From: Defluviitalea raffinosedens
GTDB lineage: Bacteria; Bacillota; Clostridia; Lachnospirales; Defluviitaleaceae
DNA: 64,000 bases
Assembly (NCBI RefSeq): GCF_016908775.1
Contig: NZ_JAFBEP010000010.1
Coordinates: forward strand, 21,423 to 85,422
Reading direction: 5' to 3'
This document shows, in pieces, positions 44,345-57,583 of the stretch. The position numbers and the translations under genes were made by a program. Within the stretch, counting starts at the first letter, position 1; each line of letters begins with the position of its first letter. Under the pieces are notes generated by a model. That model worked only from the letters and a program-made list of their open reading frames with translations, was not told the origin of the DNA and made no database searches.

Positions 44345-45727
44345 TTATTTACCTAAACAAAATTGACTAAAAATCTTTTGAATTAAATCATCCTGAACAG
44401 ATTCACCGGTAATTTCTCCTAAATATTTGTATGCATTGGTTAAATCAATGGATAAGCAATCTTCCGGCATCTCCATATCGATGGTAGATAAAGCATCTTT
44501 TAAACATTCATCGGCTTTTATAAGAGCATCTTTATGTCTTAAGTTTGTGATCATTATAGATTCTTCCATATTGATTTTACCAGTCATAAACATTTCTTTT
44601 AAAGTTTCCTCTAATCGTTCTATATCTTCTCTATTTTTTGCAGAGATTTCTAATATCTCATTTTGAGTAAATCTGTTATATATTTCGTTTTTATCCAGCT
44701 TAGCCGGTAAATCCGTCTTATTAAGCAGAACCAATTTCTTTTTATTTTCAATTAAATTCATAATGTACATATCTTCTTCTGTCAAGGAAGTGGATAAATC
44801 CAAAATCATAATAATTAAATCAGCCGATTCTATAATCTCTTTAGAACGATTCACACCTATTTGTTCTACAACATCTTCAGTTTCTCTAATACCTGCAGTG
44901 TCAATCAATTTAAAAGGAACCCCTGAAATATTGATATATTCTTCCAGAACATCTCTGGTGGTACCAGGTATATTCGTAACAATTGCCCTTTGTTCTCTGA
45001 GCAAAGCATTTAAAAGAGAGGACTTCCCAACATTAGGCTTTCCAACAATAGCCGTTTTTACCCCTTCTCTTAATATTTTTCCTGAATCAGCTGTATCTAA
45101 TAAACGATGAATATTGGCTCTGATTTCTTCTATACGTTTTCTTACTCGATCATAACCTAATTCTTCTATATCATACTCTGGATAATCGATAGCAGCTTCT
45201 ATATGAGCCATAATTTCTAAAAGTTCTTCTCTAATTTCTCCGATTCTATGAGATAAACTTCCTTCCAATTGATCCATTGCCGTACTTAAAGACATATCTG
45301 TTTTTGCTTCAATGATATCAATGACAGCCTCTGCCTGGGATAAGTCTATTCGACCATTTAAAAATGCTCTTTTTGTGAATTCTCCAGGTTCTGCCAGTCT
45401 TGCTCCCATTTTTAACACTTGCTCCAATACCTTTCTTACAGAAACAATACCTCCATGACAATTGATTTCTACAATGTCTTCTTTCGTATAGGTATTAGGA
45501 GCTTTCATAACCATAACCAATACTTCATCTATAGTTTTCTTTGACTCTTTATCAATAATATATCCATAATGAATCGTATGCGATCTAACTTTTGATAAAT
45601 CTTGATTTTTTTTGCCTCTAAAAATTGGATTGACAATGGAAAAGACATCTTTTCCACTTAGCCTGATAATTCCAATACCACCAGTACCCGGAGGCGTTGA
45701 AATAGCGGCAATTGTATCCTCTATCAT
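44345..45727 (-). CDS. mnmE: tRNA modification GTPase MnmE
   Basis: A 460-residue GTPase of normal length. The N-terminal folate-binding domain has [16 protein letters not shown]. The G domain has [15 protein letters not shown], the G2/G3 GTTRD and DTAG, and NKTD. It ends in CLGK, the conserved catalytic cysteine motif. AAGGAGTAATT precedes the ATG. Confidence 0.98.
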   Translation of the reverse strand: MIEDTIAAISTPPGTGGIGIIRLSGKDVFSIVNPIFRGKKNQDLSKVRSHTIHYGYIIDKESKKTIDEVLVMVMKAPNTYTKEDIVEINCHGGIVSVRKVLEQVLKMGARLAEPGEFTKRAFLNGRIDLSQAEAVIDIIEAKTDMSLSTAMDQLEGSLSHRIGEIREELLEIMAHIEAAIDYPEYDIEELGYDRVRKRIEEIRANIHRLLDTADSGKILREGVKTAIVGKPNVGKSSLLNALLREQRAIVTNIPGTTRDVLEEYINISGVPFKLIDTAGIRETEDVVEQIGVNRSKEIIESADLIIMILDLSTSLTEEDMYIMNLIENKKKLVLLNKTDLPAKLDKNEIYNRFTQNEILEISAKNREDIERLEETLKEMFMTGKINMEESIMITNLRHKDALIKADECLKDALSTIDMEMPEDCLSIDLTNAYKYLGEITGESVQDDLIQKIFSQFCLGK

Positions 45728-45755
45728 ATAATTACTCCTTTATTTTTGTATTTTA

Positions 45756-45779
45756 AAAACCCAGTATAAACTGGGTTTT
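45756..45779 (-). terminator. hairpin between jag and mnmE
   Basis: AAAACCCAGT and ACTGGGTTTT with an ATAA loop; five T follow on the minus strand. It overlaps the jag stop. It may divide the rpmH-to-jag and mnmE-to-noc transcripts. Confidence 0.8.
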
Positions 45780-46404
45780 ATCCATGACTTATTGGGCTAA
45801 TGACTACCTTACGATAAGGTTCTTCACCTTCACTGTGGGTTTTAACAAATTTATCGTTTTGGAGTGCAAAATGAATGATTCTTCTTTCATAAGGATTCAT
45901 CGGTTCTAGTACAATACTTTTCTTTGTTGCTTTTACTTTTTTGGCTAAGTTTCTTGCGAGAGCTTCCAGGGTATCTTTTCTCTTCTCTCTATAATTTTCT
46001 GTATCTAAGGTAATACGAACATAATTTTCTTTTTCTTTATTCGCCACCAAATTCACTAAATATTGAAGAGAATCCAGAGTTTGACCTCTTTTTCCAATTA
46101 AGATCCCCATATCTTCTCCTCTTAAATTAAAATAATAATTACCGTTTTCTCTTTCCTCTACATCTATGACAGCCTGTATGTTCATTTTTTCAAAAATATC
46201 TTCCAAAAATTTAGTTGCAGCATTTATTGGATTATATTTTTTTCTCAAGCGAACCTTGGCCATTTTGCTTCCAATTCCTAAAAATCCTTTAGACCCCTTC
46301 TCAATGATTTCAATCTCTACATTGTCTCTTGTAACACCTAATTCAATTAATCCTTCCGTTATTGCCTCTTCAACCGTCTTTCCTATTTTCTCAATAAAAT
46401 CCAT
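45778..46404 (-). CDS. jag: RNA-binding protein Jag/KhpB
   Basis: A 208-residue protein with an N-terminal Jag domain (about 1-55, KTVEEAITEGLIELG), a KH domain (MGILIGKRGQTLDSLQYLV) and a C-terminal R3H domain (MNPYERRIIHFALQ). It binds RNA and influences cell elongation and division in Gram-positive bacteria. It follows yidC by three bases. Confidence 0.95.
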   Translation of the reverse strand: MDFIEKIGKTVEEAITEGLIELGVTRDNVEIEIIEKGSKGFLGIGSKMAKVRLRKKYNPINAATKFLEDIFEKMNIQAVIDVEERENGNYYFNLRGEDMGILIGKRGQTLDSLQYLVNLVANKEKENYVRITLDTENYREKRKDTLEALARNLAKKVKATKKSIVLEPMNPYERRIIHFALQNDKFVKTHSEGEEPYRKVVISPISHG

Positions 46405-46407
46405 ATT

Positions 46408-47358
46408 CTATTCACCTTCCCCCGCTTTGTCCATACTCTTATTAATGGCTAACTGCTGAATAATTTGGAAAATATTGCTTGTTATCCAGTATATTCCTAA
46501 TCCGGCCGGTAAAGTATATGTCATCCATGCTGTTAAAAAAGGAAAAACTATATTCATTGTTTTTTGAGTTTGTGCTGCTTGATCATTTTGCTGCTGCTGA
46601 GTACCTGAAGATATTACTTTTGATGAAAGGTAAGTAGTAAATCCTGCGATAAAAGTAAGCAAAATAACAGCTATAATTACTCCTTGTCCCATTAAATCGC
46701 TCGGAGAATCTACCAAACTAATGCCCAAAAATATTTCTATATTATCTTTTTGTTGTAAAAGAGCTTGGGGAATATCTTTAAAAGTCTGTGTTAACTGACC
46801 CCATTCATTGGTTGTTAAATGAGATAAAACCGATTGCAAACCTTCTACTGTACCTAAAGTCGTTTCATTCAGTTGAACATTCGCTCTTTCTTTAACAATT
46901 CCCTGTAAGATACTTTGATATCCCTGAACGTTCATAATTTGAACGGCTAATTGATTATAAATATCATGGAGCTTATTAATGTATGTACCTGCTCTTTGTA
47001 ATACTCTAAACAAAGCAAAGAAAATAGGCATTTGAATAAGTAGAGGCAAACATCCACCCAAAGGACTGATTTTATGCTTTTTATAAAGTTCACTTAATTC
47101 CATACTCATTTGTTTTTGAGATTCAGGATCTTTTTTATCTTTATATTTATTCTGAATTCGTTGAATTTCCGGTTGAACTTTTTGCATATTTTTCATGGAA
47201 CGTTGTTGATTAATCATAAGGGGAAGAATCAATAGTCGGACAAAAATCGTAAATAAAATGATTGTAATTCCTAAAGAACCTGCAGGACTTATTGAATAAA
47301 TCACATCAAAAATCTGATTTAATACAACTCCTAAGATTTGTGCTAAAAAATCTATCAA
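46408..47358 (-). CDS. yidC: membrane protein insertase YidC
   Basis: A 316-residue member of the YidC/Oxa1/SpoIIIJ family with five membrane segments. The cytoplasmic hairpin after the second segment has MNQQ-type NQQRSMKNMQKVQPEIQRIQ, then FALFRVLQRAGTYI, and the C-terminus LPAGLGIYWITSNIFQIIQQ. No lipoprotein cysteine is seen at the N-terminus. It inserts membrane proteins with or without Sec and precedes jag. Confidence 0.96.
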   Translation of the reverse strand: MIDFLAQILGVVLNQIFDVIYSISPAGSLGITIILFTIFVRLLILPLMINQQRSMKNMQKVQPEIQRIQNKYKDKKDPESQKQMSMELSELYKKHKISPLGGCLPLLIQMPIFFALFRVLQRAGTYINKLHDIYNQLAVQIMNVQGYQSILQGIVKERANVQLNETTLGTVEGLQSVLSHLTTNEWGQLTQTFKDIPQALLQQKDNIEIFLGISLVDSPSDLMGQGVIIAVILLTFIAGFTTYLSSKVISSGTQQQQNDQAAQTQKTMNIVFPFLTAWMTYTLPAGLGIYWITSNIFQIIQQLAINKSMDKAGEGE

Positions 47359-47375
47359 CTTATTTCCTCCTTTAA

Positions 47376-47585
47376 TTATGGAACAGGATCATATCCCCCC
47401 GGATGAAATGGATGACATCTTAAAATCCTCTTCACTCCTAAATATATTCCTTTTATTGTCCCGTATTTTTCTACTGCCAGATAAGTATATTGTGAACAAC
47501 TAGGATAAAATCTACACACGGGAGGTTTGCAAGGAGAAATGAATCGGCGATAAAACGAAATGCAACCTAGTAACAACTTTTTCAA
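47376..47585 (-). CDS. yidD: membrane protein insertion efficiency factor YidD
   Basis: A 69-residue amphipathic protein with the family signature [10 protein letters not shown] and [13 protein letters not shown] at the end. It assists YidC. The best start is TTG at 47585; an in-frame ATG is absent and AAGGAATGAG lies upstream. It is placed between rnpA and yidC as usual. Confidence 0.95.
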   Translation of the reverse strand: MKKLLLGCISFYRRFISPCKPPVCRFYPSCSQYTYLAVEKYGTIKGIYLGVKRILRCHPFHPGGYDPVP

Positions 47586-47610
47586 ATCAATCTCATTCCT
47601 TCCTCTTATA

Positions 47611-47946
47611 TTAAAGGAATAATCCCGCTTTTTTTAGCAAATGGACAAGGGCTTTAGATATTTCATGATAATCTGATTCTTTTGATGGAATTCTCGCAAT
47701 GATCACAATATCCCATCCTAATTGAATATGCTCTTCGTGAAGTCTATAGCTTTCCTTTATTAAACGAGTAATTCGATTTCTGACAACACTGTTTCCAACT
47801 TTCCTACTGACTGAAATACCCAATCTATTTATATCTTTTCCATTTTTTAAACGATACATAACCAATAAACGATTAGCTATAGAATTTCCTTTATTATATA
47901 CGATTTTAAATTGAAAATTCTTTTTTAACGACTCCGTATGTTTCAT
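47611..47946 (-). CDS. rnpA: ribonuclease P protein component
   Basis: A 111-residue protein subunit of RNase P, which matures tRNA 5' ends. The RNR-type motif reads [21 protein letters not shown], an exact family signature (quoted in part: [14 protein letters not shown]). AGGAGGAGTTTT precedes the ATG. It follows rpmH by about 110 bases. Confidence 0.97.
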   Translation of the reverse strand: MKHTESLKKNFQFKIVYNKGNSIANRLLVMYRLKNGKDINRLGISVSRKVGNSVVRNRITRLIKESYRLHEEHIQLGWDIVIIARIPSKESDYHEISKALVHLLKKAGLFL

Positions 47947-48029
47947 AAAACTCCTCCTAAAAATACTTACTCACCGCAGCCATACAAGTAATGAACGGTC
48001 AAAATCGGAGGAAAAAAAGCTTATAGTAC

Positions 48030-48057
48030 AACAAGGCCACAATGATGCGGCCTTGTT
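48030..48057 (-). repeat. stable hairpin between rpmH and rnpA
   Basis: CAAGGCC and GGCCTTG (about 48034-48056) with a ten-base loop, right after the rpmH stop. No T run follows, so it more likely stabilises or processes the transcript than ends it. Confidence 0.6.
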
Positions 48058-48191
48058 TATGCTGACAATCTTTTTCTACCTTTTGCTCTTCTTCTTGCTA
48101 ATACGGCTCTTCCACTTGCTGTTTTCATTCTTTTACGAAAACCATGTTCTTTTTGTCTTTGTCTCTTTTTTGGCTGAAATGTCATTTTCAT
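48057..48191 (-). CDS. rpmH: 50S ribosomal protein L34
   Basis: A 44-residue basic protein: [20 protein letters not shown], then [20 protein letters not shown] and a short end. This is a full-length L34. AAGGAGGTG precedes the ATG. It is the first gene of the leftward rpmH-rnpA-yidD-yidC-jag unit and marks the left edge of the origin. Confidence 0.98.
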   Translation of the reverse strand: MKMTFQPKKRQRQKEHGFRKRMKTASGRAVLARRRAKGRKRLSA

Positions 48192-48274
48192 TCTCAGCAC
48201 CTCCTTTGCAGTCTATACAAATCAACATTCGTCGACATAGGCCCACATTTCGTGTTTTTGTAAGCACTATTACA

Positions 48275-48303
48275 ATTATAGTAAATATCCTATAGCTCGT
48301 CAA
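48275..48303 (-). promoter_or_regulatory. rpmH promoter
   Basis: TTGACG (48298-48303) and TATAAT (48275-48280) spaced by 17 bases on the minus strand, about 85 bases before the start codon. Confidence 0.85.
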
Positions 48304-48332
48304 GAACCTATTTCTTTACAATTCCCAATCTA

Positions 48333-48646
48333 TGTGGATTATTTTCTTGTGGATAATTTTTTTATTATTGATTATCCACAAGAATTTTGATATTATGAAA
48401 AAGAAGTTGTGTATAACTTATTTTACGTTCTTAATTATTCACATTCTGTGGATAACTCTGTGTATAAACTTTATTTTATGAGTTTATATTTCTTTTTTTT
48501 GCCTTATTTTATTGTTTATAAAGTTTTTCACAGGTTGTTAAAAAATTTTTTTATACATATTCACATGAAACGTTTTTTAAAAGATATACACAAGCTGTTA
48601 ATTTATTGTTTAAAATTATACACAATTGTGGATAATCTGTGTATAA
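48333..48646. other. oriC, first DnaA-box cluster (rpmH-dnaA)
   Basis: Four perfect 9-base DnaA boxes (TTATCCACA or complement) lie at 48348, 48372, 48447 and 48627. Near-matches of the TTATACACA type lie at 48333, 48408, 48459, 48584, 48616 and 48638. All sit in the 500-base AT-rich gap between rpmH and dnaA. DnaA binding here would initiate replication and autoregulate dnaA. Genes diverge in both directions from this point. Confidence 0.9.
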
Positions 48647-48690
48647 GATAAAAATGTAAATTTTTTCATTCATAATAGGAGGATATCTAA

Positions 48691-50034
48691 ATGGAAAACA
48701 AAGTACTAAGTCATTGGCCAAGCATACTAAAAATATTAGAAACAGAAACTTCTCCTGTTAGCTTTCAGACTTGGTTTAAGAACTTAAAGCCCCTTTCAGT
48801 AAATGATAATGTCCTGACCATTGAAACCCTGGACGACTTTTCTCGAGATATTTTAAAAACTCGGTATATTCGCTTGATCCAAAACGCAATTGCTCAAGTA
48901 ACTCATTATGAATATGAAATTAAAATTGTTACTCCAAACGAAGCCAATCAAATACAAAAATCAAAAAATACAACAAACAAAGAAGATTCTTCAGATCCTC
49001 TTGATAATCAAAGCAATTTAAATCCAAGATATACTTTTGACACGTTTGTCGTAGGAAACAGCAACAGAATGGCACATGCTGCAGCTCTTGCCGTTGCAGA
49101 GGCTCCTGCCAAAGCATACAATCCACTCTTTCTCTACGGAGGTGTTGGGCTTGGAAAGACTCATCTTATGCACTCAATTGGTCATTACATCTTAGCTCAA
49201 AACCCCAGTGCAAAAGTATTATACGCTTCATCTGAAAAATTTACCAATGAACTCATTAACTCCATTAAGGACGATAAAAACCAGGCATTCAGAAACAAAT
49301 ACAGAAACATCGATGTTCTTTTGATCGACGACATTCAATTTATTGCGGGAAAAGAAAGAACAGAAGAAGAATTCTTCCATACCTTTAATACATTGCATGA
49401 AGACAGCAAACAAATCATTATTTCCAGTGATAGGCCTCCAAAAGAAATTAAAACATTAGAAGCAAGACTGCTTTCAAGATTCGAATGGGGTCTTATTGCA
49501 GATATACAACCCCCAGATTTAGAAACCAGAATTGCTATTTTAAGAAAAAAAGCTGAATTAGAAAGATTAACTATTCCAAACGACGTTATTCTTTTTGTAG
49601 CCAAGTCTATCGTTTCCAATATAAGAGAATTAGAAGGAGCATTAAACCGAATCATAGCTTATTCAACCTTGGCCAATAAAGAAATTAATATTGAATTAGC
49701 CAGCGAAGCACTAAAAGATTTAATGAGTTCGGACAAGCCCAAAACCATTACTACAGAACTAATCCAGGAAGTCGTAGCATCTTACTTTAACCTAAAACCT
49801 GAAGAGCTGAGATCTAAAAAGAGAACTCGAAATGTAGCTTTCCCAAGACAAATTGCTATGTACCTTTGCAGGCGTTTAACGGATCTCTCACTACCTAAAA
49901 TAGGAGAAAAATTCGGAGGAAGGGACCATACCACCATCATACATGGTTTTGAAAAAGTTGCCCAAGACATAGAAAAAGACAGGGAACTTCAACAAACCAT
50001 ACTGGAATTAGAAAAAAGAATTACAGGTAAATAA
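48691..50034 (+). CDS. dnaA: chromosomal replication initiator DnaA
   Basis: A 447-residue initiator with all four domains. Domain I has TWFKNLKPL; domain III is AAA+ with [26 protein letters not shown] and arginine finger region LLSRFEWGL; domain IV has the DnaA signature [15 protein letters not shown]. Clusters of its binding sites lie on both sides. AGGAGGATATCTAA precedes the ATG. Confidence 0.99.
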   Translation: MENKVLSHWPSILKILETETSPVSFQTWFKNLKPLSVNDNVLTIETLDDFSRDILKTRYIRLIQNAIAQVTHYEYEIKIVTPNEANQIQKSKNTTNKEDSSDPLDNQSNLNPRYTFDTFVVGNSNRMAHAAALAVAEAPAKAYNPLFLYGGVGLGKTHLMHSIGHYILAQNPSAKVLYASSEKFTNELINSIKDDKNQAFRNKYRNIDVLLIDDIQFIAGKERTEEEFFHTFNTLHEDSKQIIISSDRPPKEIKTLEARLLSRFEWGLIADIQPPDLETRIAILRKKAELERLTIPNDVILFVAKSIVSNIRELEGALNRIIAYSTLANKEINIELASEALKDLMSSDKPKTITTELIQEVVASYFNLKPEELRSKKRTRNVAFPRQIAMYLCRRLTDLSLPKIGEKFGGRDHTTIIHGFEKVAQDIEKDRELQQTILELEKRITGK

Positions 50035-50035
50035 T

Positions 50036-50282
50036 TTATTCACATTAGTCTGTGAGAATATAGTGGACAAGGTGTGAATAATTATTTCCTTAAATTTTTT
50101 TTGTTAATAATGTGAATAACCTTTTCACTTTTATTTTTTTATCCACAGGGTTATTCTATTATTTTTTTATTTGTATTTTTGGTATTTGAATGATTTATCT
50201 ACATTTCCACAGGTACTATTACTATAATTACTCAAACCTTTTTATTTTATTAATATTAAAAACAGGAAAGGAGTTATCCACA
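50036..50282. other. oriC, second DnaA-box cluster and AT-rich region (dnaA-dnaN)
   Basis: DnaA boxes lie at 50036 (TTATTCACA), 50073 and 50111 (TGTGAATAA), and the perfect TTATCCACA at 50139 and 50274. A/T-rich stretches at 50081-50140 and 50148-50200 are candidates for the unwinding element. With the rpmH-dnaA cluster this makes a bipartite origin as in Bacillus subtilis. The last box overlaps the dnaN translation start region. Confidence 0.85.
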
Positions 50283-50284
50283 AA

Positions 50285-51391
50285 ATGAAGGTGTCATGTA
50301 CAAAAAATGATTTATTAAATAGTGTCAATATTGTTTTAAAAGCTGTTTCCAGCAGAACTACACTTCCTATTTTAGAATGCATTTTATTAGAAACAGATCA
50401 GAATGCTCTTAAATTAACAGGGAATGATTTGGAACTTGGAATAGAAAGTACGATACCAGCAACTGTTGAAAAGTCAGGTTGTATTGCATTAGAAGCTAAG
50501 ATTTTTTCTGAAATTGTAAGAAAGCTTCCTGAAGACGAAGTAAAAATTACAGTAGATGCTAATCTTATGGCTACGATTAAATGTGCTAATTCTGAATTTA
50601 AAATATCAGCTCAATCTGGAGCAGATTTTCCGGAGTTACCTAAAATTGAAAGAGATAAATCCATTACACTAAAACAATCCACACTAAAAGACATGATCAG
50701 ACAAACCATTTTTTCTGTGGCTACTGAAGAAACGAGACCCATTTTAACCGGAGAACTGATCCAAATCAAAAATGGAGCACTACATATGGTATCTGTGGAT
50801 GGTTATAGAGTATCTTACAGAAAAACACCTTTATCAGTTGAGAATGAGGAAAATGAGGTTGTCGTTCCAGGAAAGACACTGGGAGAAATCAGCAAAATTT
50901 TTTCTTCAGAAGAAGAAGATCAGGTTTCGATATATTTTACAGACAAACATATTCTTTTTGACCTGGGAGACAGTACAGTTGTTTCCAGGTTACTTGAAGG
51001 AGAGTTTTTAAAGTACGAAAATAGCTTTTCTGAAGACTATGAAACAAGAATCACAGTGGATCGAAAAGCATTACTTATGAGTATTGAAAGAGCTGCATTG
51101 ATTTCAAGAGAAGGAAAAAAGAATCCGATTAAAATGGAAATGGATTCTGATCGCTTAGTCATTACATCCAATACGGAACTGGGAACTGCTCATGAAGAAC
51201 TTCCTGTTAATCTGGAAGGAAAAGATTTAATGATTGCGTTTAATCCCAAATATCTTATAGATGCCTTAAAAGTGATCGATGATGATGAAGTTGCCATTCT
51301 ATTTATGTCTTCCTTAAACCCCTGCATTATCCAGCCTGTTAATGGCAATGAATATAAATATCTAATCTTACCAATTCGATTAAATGTATAA
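50285..51391 (+). CDS. dnaN: DNA polymerase III subunit beta (sliding clamp)
   Basis: A 368-residue clamp protein of three similar domains. It starts MKVSCTKNDLLNSVNIVLKA and has SSRTTLPILECILLE and, at the end, QPVNGNEYKYLILPIRL, as in other clamps. AAAGGAG precedes the ATG, with a perfect DnaA box between the two. Confidence 0.98.
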   Translation: MKVSCTKNDLLNSVNIVLKAVSSRTTLPILECILLETDQNALKLTGNDLELGIESTIPATVEKSGCIALEAKIFSEIVRKLPEDEVKITVDANLMATIKCANSEFKISAQSGADFPELPKIERDKSITLKQSTLKDMIRQTIFSVATEETRPILTGELIQIKNGALHMVSVDGYRVSYRKTPLSVENEENEVVVPGKTLGEISKIFSSEEEDQVSIYFTDKHILFDLGDSTVVSRLLEGEFLKYENSFSEDYETRITVDRKALLMSIERAALISREGKKNPIKMEMDSDRLVITSNTELGTAHEELPVNLEGKDLMIAFNPKYLIDALKVIDDDEVAILFMSSLNPCIIQPVNGNEYKYLILPIRLNV

Positions 51392-51449
51392 TCTTTCGTA
51401 AAGTTTAATTTTTTTATCTGCAGGTAATTTAATTATTAATATGCTATAA

Positions 51450-51478
51450 TAAAAAGTGCGATGATGTTCGCACTTTTT
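51450..51478 (+). terminator. terminator between dnaN and yaaA
   Basis: AAAAAGTGCG and CGCACTTTTT with an eight-base loop followed by ATC. It lies 60 bases after dnaN, so part of the downstream unit may have its own promoter. Confidence 0.8.
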
Positions 51479-51497
51479 ATCATTAAAAGAAAAGGTG

Positions 51498-51713
51498 ATG
51501 AAGTTGGAAGAAATTAAAATAAATACAGAATACATTAAACTGGATCAATTTTTAAAGTATGTAGATATTGTTCAATCTGGTGCAGAAGCAAAATACTTTA
51601 TCTCAGAAAATACCATAAAGGTAAATGGCGAAGTTGTTTTTCAAAGGGGAAAAAAATTAAGAAGCGGAGACAAGGTGGATATAAATGGTAAAGAATATAT
51701 CATAATTCATTGA
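51498..51713 (+). CDS. yaaA: S4-domain RNA-binding protein YaaA
   Basis: A 71-residue S4-like protein with LDQFLKYVDIVQSGAEAKYF and GEVVFQRGKKLRSGDKVDI, which is the S4 RNA-binding fold. It lies between dnaN and recF as in Firmicutes. The start is uncertain: GTG 51495, ATG 51498, or TTG 51504, the last with the best placed AAGGTGAT. Ribosome assembly is the usual suggestion for its role. Confidence 0.88.
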   Translation: MKLEEIKINTEYIKLDQFLKYVDIVQSGAEAKYFISENTIKVNGEVVFQRGKKLRSGDKVDINGKEYIIIH

Positions 51714-51726
51714 TGGAGTGGGCATA

Positions 51727-52818
51727 ATGTATGTTAAAGAGGTAAATTTATACCAATTTAGAAATTATGAGCAGCTCAATTTATCTTTGCATCCAAAACT
51801 TAATATTTTTTACGGACAAAATGCACAGGGAAAAACCAATATACTTGAATCTCTTTATTTATGTGCCACAGGAAGATCCCACCGAACGACCCATGAAAAA
51901 GAAGCAATTCATTGGCATAAAGATGAAGCCCATATCCGCTTATTTCTTCATAAACAAAACAGAGTAGAAAAAATAGATTTTCATTTAGACAAAAGCGGCA
52001 GAAAATCTGCCGCTCATAATGGAATCCCTATTCAAAAACTTGGAGAACTTTTAGGGATTATCAATGTTGTCATTTTTTCTCCAGAAGACTTACAGCTCAT
52101 TAAAAGTGGACCTAAGGAAAGAAGGCGGTTTTTAGATATTGAGTTATGTCAACTAGACAGGATATATTATTATAATCTTCAACAATACCATAAAGTATTA
52201 AAGCAAAGAAATCATTTTTTGAAACAAATAAACAAAAATCCCAAGGATATGACCGATATATGGGACGAGCAACTGGTACATTTCGGAGAAAAAGTGATTG
52301 AAGCCAGGAAAGTATTTATAGAGAAGCTTAATCATTTGGCTTTGTTGATTCATGGTAATATTACAGCGCAAAAGGAAAAATTATTAGTCGAATATTCGCC
52401 CAGTGTGAGTAGTAACCAGTTTAGAGAAAAATTAAAAGAAAACTTAGTGCGAGATCTGCAGAGTGGGACTACTTCAATAGGTCCCCACAGAGATGATATT
52501 GTTTTTAAGGTAAATGGTATGGATCTTCGTACGTATGGTTCTCAAGGGCAGCAACGAAGCGCAGCCCTTTCCTTGAAACTGGCTGAAATTGATTTAATGA
52601 AACAAGAAACAGGAGAAGCCCCTATACTTTTATTAGATGATGTTCTTTCTGAACTAGATGAAAATAGGCAAAAAGATTTAATTGCTCATATTGATGATAT
52701 TCAAACCATTCTTACTTGTACGGGAATTGAAGATTTAATATTAAAACAAATTCACAAGGGATTTGTCTATTATGTAGAAGATGGTCATATATACCCGAAA
52801 GACAGTAAAATGTTGTAA
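51727..52818 (+). CDS. recF: DNA replication and repair protein RecF
   Basis: A 363-residue SMC-like ATPase. Walker A reads FYGQNAQGKTNILES, the signature motif is TYGSQGQQRSAALSL and Walker B is LLLDDVLSELD. It acts with RecR (this window) and RecO at gaps. The ATG at 51727 follows GGAGTGGG; an upstream GTG is less likely. Confidence 0.97.
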   Translation: MYVKEVNLYQFRNYEQLNLSLHPKLNIFYGQNAQGKTNILESLYLCATGRSHRTTHEKEAIHWHKDEAHIRLFLHKQNRVEKIDFHLDKSGRKSAAHNGIPIQKLGELLGIINVVIFSPEDLQLIKSGPKERRRFLDIELCQLDRIYYYNLQQYHKVLKQRNHFLKQINKNPKDMTDIWDEQLVHFGEKVIEARKVFIEKLNHLALLIHGNITAQKEKLLVEYSPSVSSNQFREKLKENLVRDLQSGTTSIGPHRDDIVFKVNGMDLRTYGSQGQQRSAALSLKLAEIDLMKQETGEAPILLLDDVLSELDENRQKDLIAHIDDIQTILTCTGIEDLILKQIHKGFVYYVEDGHIYPKDSKML

Positions 52819-52876
52819 CAAAAGTTTAAATAAGATACAATATACGTATTATTGTGTTTTGTAGGGAGGAAATAAT

Positions 52877-55089
<2,213 letters not shown>

Positions 55090-55115
55090 TATTGCATTGA
55101 CAAAGGAAGGTTAAG

Positions 55116-57566
55116 ATGGAAGAAAAAGAATTTGATAAAATTATTCCTGTGGATATACAAGAAGAAATGAAAAGATCTTATATAGATTATGCCATGAGTG
55201 TTATTGTATCAAGAGCCTTACCGGATGTAAAGGATGGCTTAAAACCAGTACACAGAAGAATTTTATATGCTATGAATGAACTCCATTTAAGTCCCGATAA
55301 GGCGTATAAAAAGTCTGCTCGTATCGTCGGGGAAACCATGGGTAAATACCATCCCCATGGAGATAGCTCTATTTATGATGCAATGGTGAGACTTGCTCAG
55401 GACTTTTCTATTCGATATCCATTAGTTGATGGCCATGGAAACTTTGGTTCCGTGGATGGAGACAGTGCAGCTGCTATGCGTTACACAGAGGCGAGACTTA
55501 GTAAGATTGCCATGGAACTCTTAGCAGATATCGAAAAAGAGACCATCGATTTTGTACCGAATTTTGATGAATCATTGAACGAACCATCCGTACTTCCGGC
55601 AAGATTTCCAAACTTGCTCGTTAATGGTACTTCCGGTATTGCGGTTGGGATGGCAACCAATATTCCGCCTCATAATTTAAAAGAAGTGATCAATGGTGTT
55701 GTTAAAATCATTGATAACTATGTGGAATATAACAGAGAAACAGATATTGAAGAATTATTATCCATCATTAAAGGCCCGGATTTTCCTACAGGAGCAATTA
55801 TATTAGGCAGAAAGGGAATCGAGGAAGCTTACAGAACGGGCAGAGGGAAAATAAAAGTAAGGGCCGTTGCAGACATTGAACAAATTTCAAGCAGTAAGCA
55901 AAGAATTGTTGTTACAGAAATTCCTTATATGGTAAATAAAGCAAGACTCATTGAAAAAATTGCTGATTTGGTGAAAGAAAAGAAGATAGAAGGAATATCT
56001 GATTTAAGAGATGAATCCGACCGCAAGGGAATGCGTATTGTTATAGAAATTAAAAAAGACTATAATGCCAATATTATACTAAATCAATTATATCAAAATA
56101 CTCAGCTTCAAGATATCTTTGGTATTAACATGGTGGCTTTAGTAAATAATGAACCTAAAACTTTAAATTTAAAAGACATGTTAATCCATTACTTAAATCA
56201 TCAAAAAGATGTTGTAACAAGAAGAACACAGTTTGATCTTAGAAAAGCTGAAGAAAGATCTCACATTTTAGAAGGTTTAAGAATTGCTTTAGATCATATA
56301 GACGAAGTGATTTCTATAATCAGATCTTCTTCAAGTACCCAGGAAGCAAAAGAACGCCTTATGGAAGCCTTTACATTATCGGAAAAACAAGCTCAGGCTA
56401 TTGTTGATATGAGGCTTAGAAGTTTAACGGGCTTAGAAAGAGAAAAACTAGAAGAAGAATATAGAGAACTTCAAGAAACCATTAAGGAATTAAGGGCAAT
56501 TCTTGGAGATGAGAAGAGACTTTATGGTGTTATTAAAGAAGAACTCCTGATTATTCGTCAAAAATATGGAGACGAAAGAAAAACGAGAATTGAAATGGAT
56601 AGCGGAGAATTAGATGTAGAAGACCTCATTGCAGATGAGCCTAATGTTATTACAATGACCCATCTTGGATATATTAAAAGACTTCCTCTGAATACATATA
56701 AAAGTCAGAATCGAGGGGGAAGAGGCATTATCGGTATGCAAACCAGAGAAGAAGATTTTATTGAAGATTTATTTATTGCTTCTACCCATCACTATATTTT
56801 ATTCTTTAGCAATAAAGGAAAAGTTTATAGGCTTAAAACCTATGAAATTCCTGAAGCATCCAGAACAGCAAGGGGAACTGCTATCATAAACCTGCTTCAA
56901 GTGGATCCAGATGAAAATATCACTGCAGTCGTTCCTGTAAAAGAATATAAAGAAGGAACCTATCTTCTGATGGTGACCAAAAAAGGACTTATTAAAAAGA
57001 CAAGCATTATGGAATATGAAAACATTAGAAAGGGAGGGCTCCTTGCCATAAATCTTCGAGAAGATGATGAGTTAATACAAGTAAAAAATATTGTAGATGA
57101 TGAACAGATCTTTATCGGAACGAAAAATGGACAAGGAATACTCTTTTCTGAAAAAGATGTCAGAGAAATAGGAAGAACAGGTATGGGTGTTCGTGCCATG
57201 ACCCTTAACGATGGTGATGAGATTATAGGTGTAGGATTAATATCTGAAGGAAGAGATGTTTTATTTGTTACAGAAAAAGGTCTTGGAAAAAGAACTGATA
57301 TAGGTGAATTCCATCTGCAAAAAAGAGGTGGCAAAGGTATTAAGACCTACCGATTAACAGAAAAGACAGGAAAAATCATTGGGATCAAGATGGTGTCTGA
57401 AGAAGAAGAAATCATGATGATTACCTCAGAAGGAATTATCATAAGACTTCATGTAGCTCAAATTTCAAAAACAGGAAGAGTTACACAGGGAGTTAAATTA
57501 ATGAATTTAGGAGAAAATGAATCTGTTGTAGCTGTAGCAAAAGTTGTAGAAGATGAAAACTGTTAA
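55116..57566 (+). CDS. gyrA: DNA gyrase subunit A
   Basis: An 816-residue topoisomerase subunit. The catalytic tyrosine lies in [12 protein letters not shown]; the quinolone region reads [20 protein letters not shown], with serine (position equivalent to Ser83) replaced by the usual Gram-positive DSS. The C-terminal six-bladed domain has the GyrA box QNRGGRGI. It lies 26 bases after gyrB. Confidence 0.98.
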   Translation: MEEKEFDKIIPVDIQEEMKRSYIDYAMSVIVSRALPDVKDGLKPVHRRILYAMNELHLSPDKAYKKSARIVGETMGKYHPHGDSSIYDAMVRLAQDFSIRYPLVDGHGNFGSVDGDSAAAMRYTEARLSKIAMELLADIEKETIDFVPNFDESLNEPSVLPARFPNLLVNGTSGIAVGMATNIPPHNLKEVINGVVKIIDNYVEYNRETDIEELLSIIKGPDFPTGAIILGRKGIEEAYRTGRGKIKVRAVADIEQISSSKQRIVVTEIPYMVNKARLIEKIADLVKEKKIEGISDLRDESDRKGMRIVIEIKKDYNANIILNQLYQNTQLQDIFGINMVALVNNEPKTLNLKDMLIHYLNHQKDVVTRRTQFDLRKAEERSHILEGLRIALDHIDEVISIIRSSSSTQEAKERLMEAFTLSEKQAQAIVDMRLRSLTGLEREKLEEEYRELQETIKELRAILGDEKRLYGVIKEELLIIRQKYGDERKTRIEMDSGELDVEDLIADEPNVITMTHLGYIKRLPLNTYKSQNRGGRGIIGMQTREEDFIEDLFIASTHHYILFFSNKGKVYRLKTYEIPEASRTARGTAIINLLQVDPDENITAVVPVKEYKEGTYLLMVTKKGLIKKTSIMEYENIRKGGLLAINLREDDELIQVKNIVDDEQIFIGTKNGQGILFSEKDVREIGRTGMGVRAMTLNDGDEIIGVGLISEGRDVLFVTEKGLGKRTDIGEFHLQKRGGKGIKTYRLTEKTGKIIGIKMVSEEEEIMMITSEGIIIRLHVAQISKTGRVTQGVKLMNLGENESVVAVAKVVEDENC

Positions 57567-57583
57567 TAAAAGGAATAAGTAAT

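Noticed and set aside
48053..48295. Plus-strand reading frames in the rpmH and origin region
   Set aside because: They are antisense to rpmH or cover DnaA boxes, and show no family resemblance.
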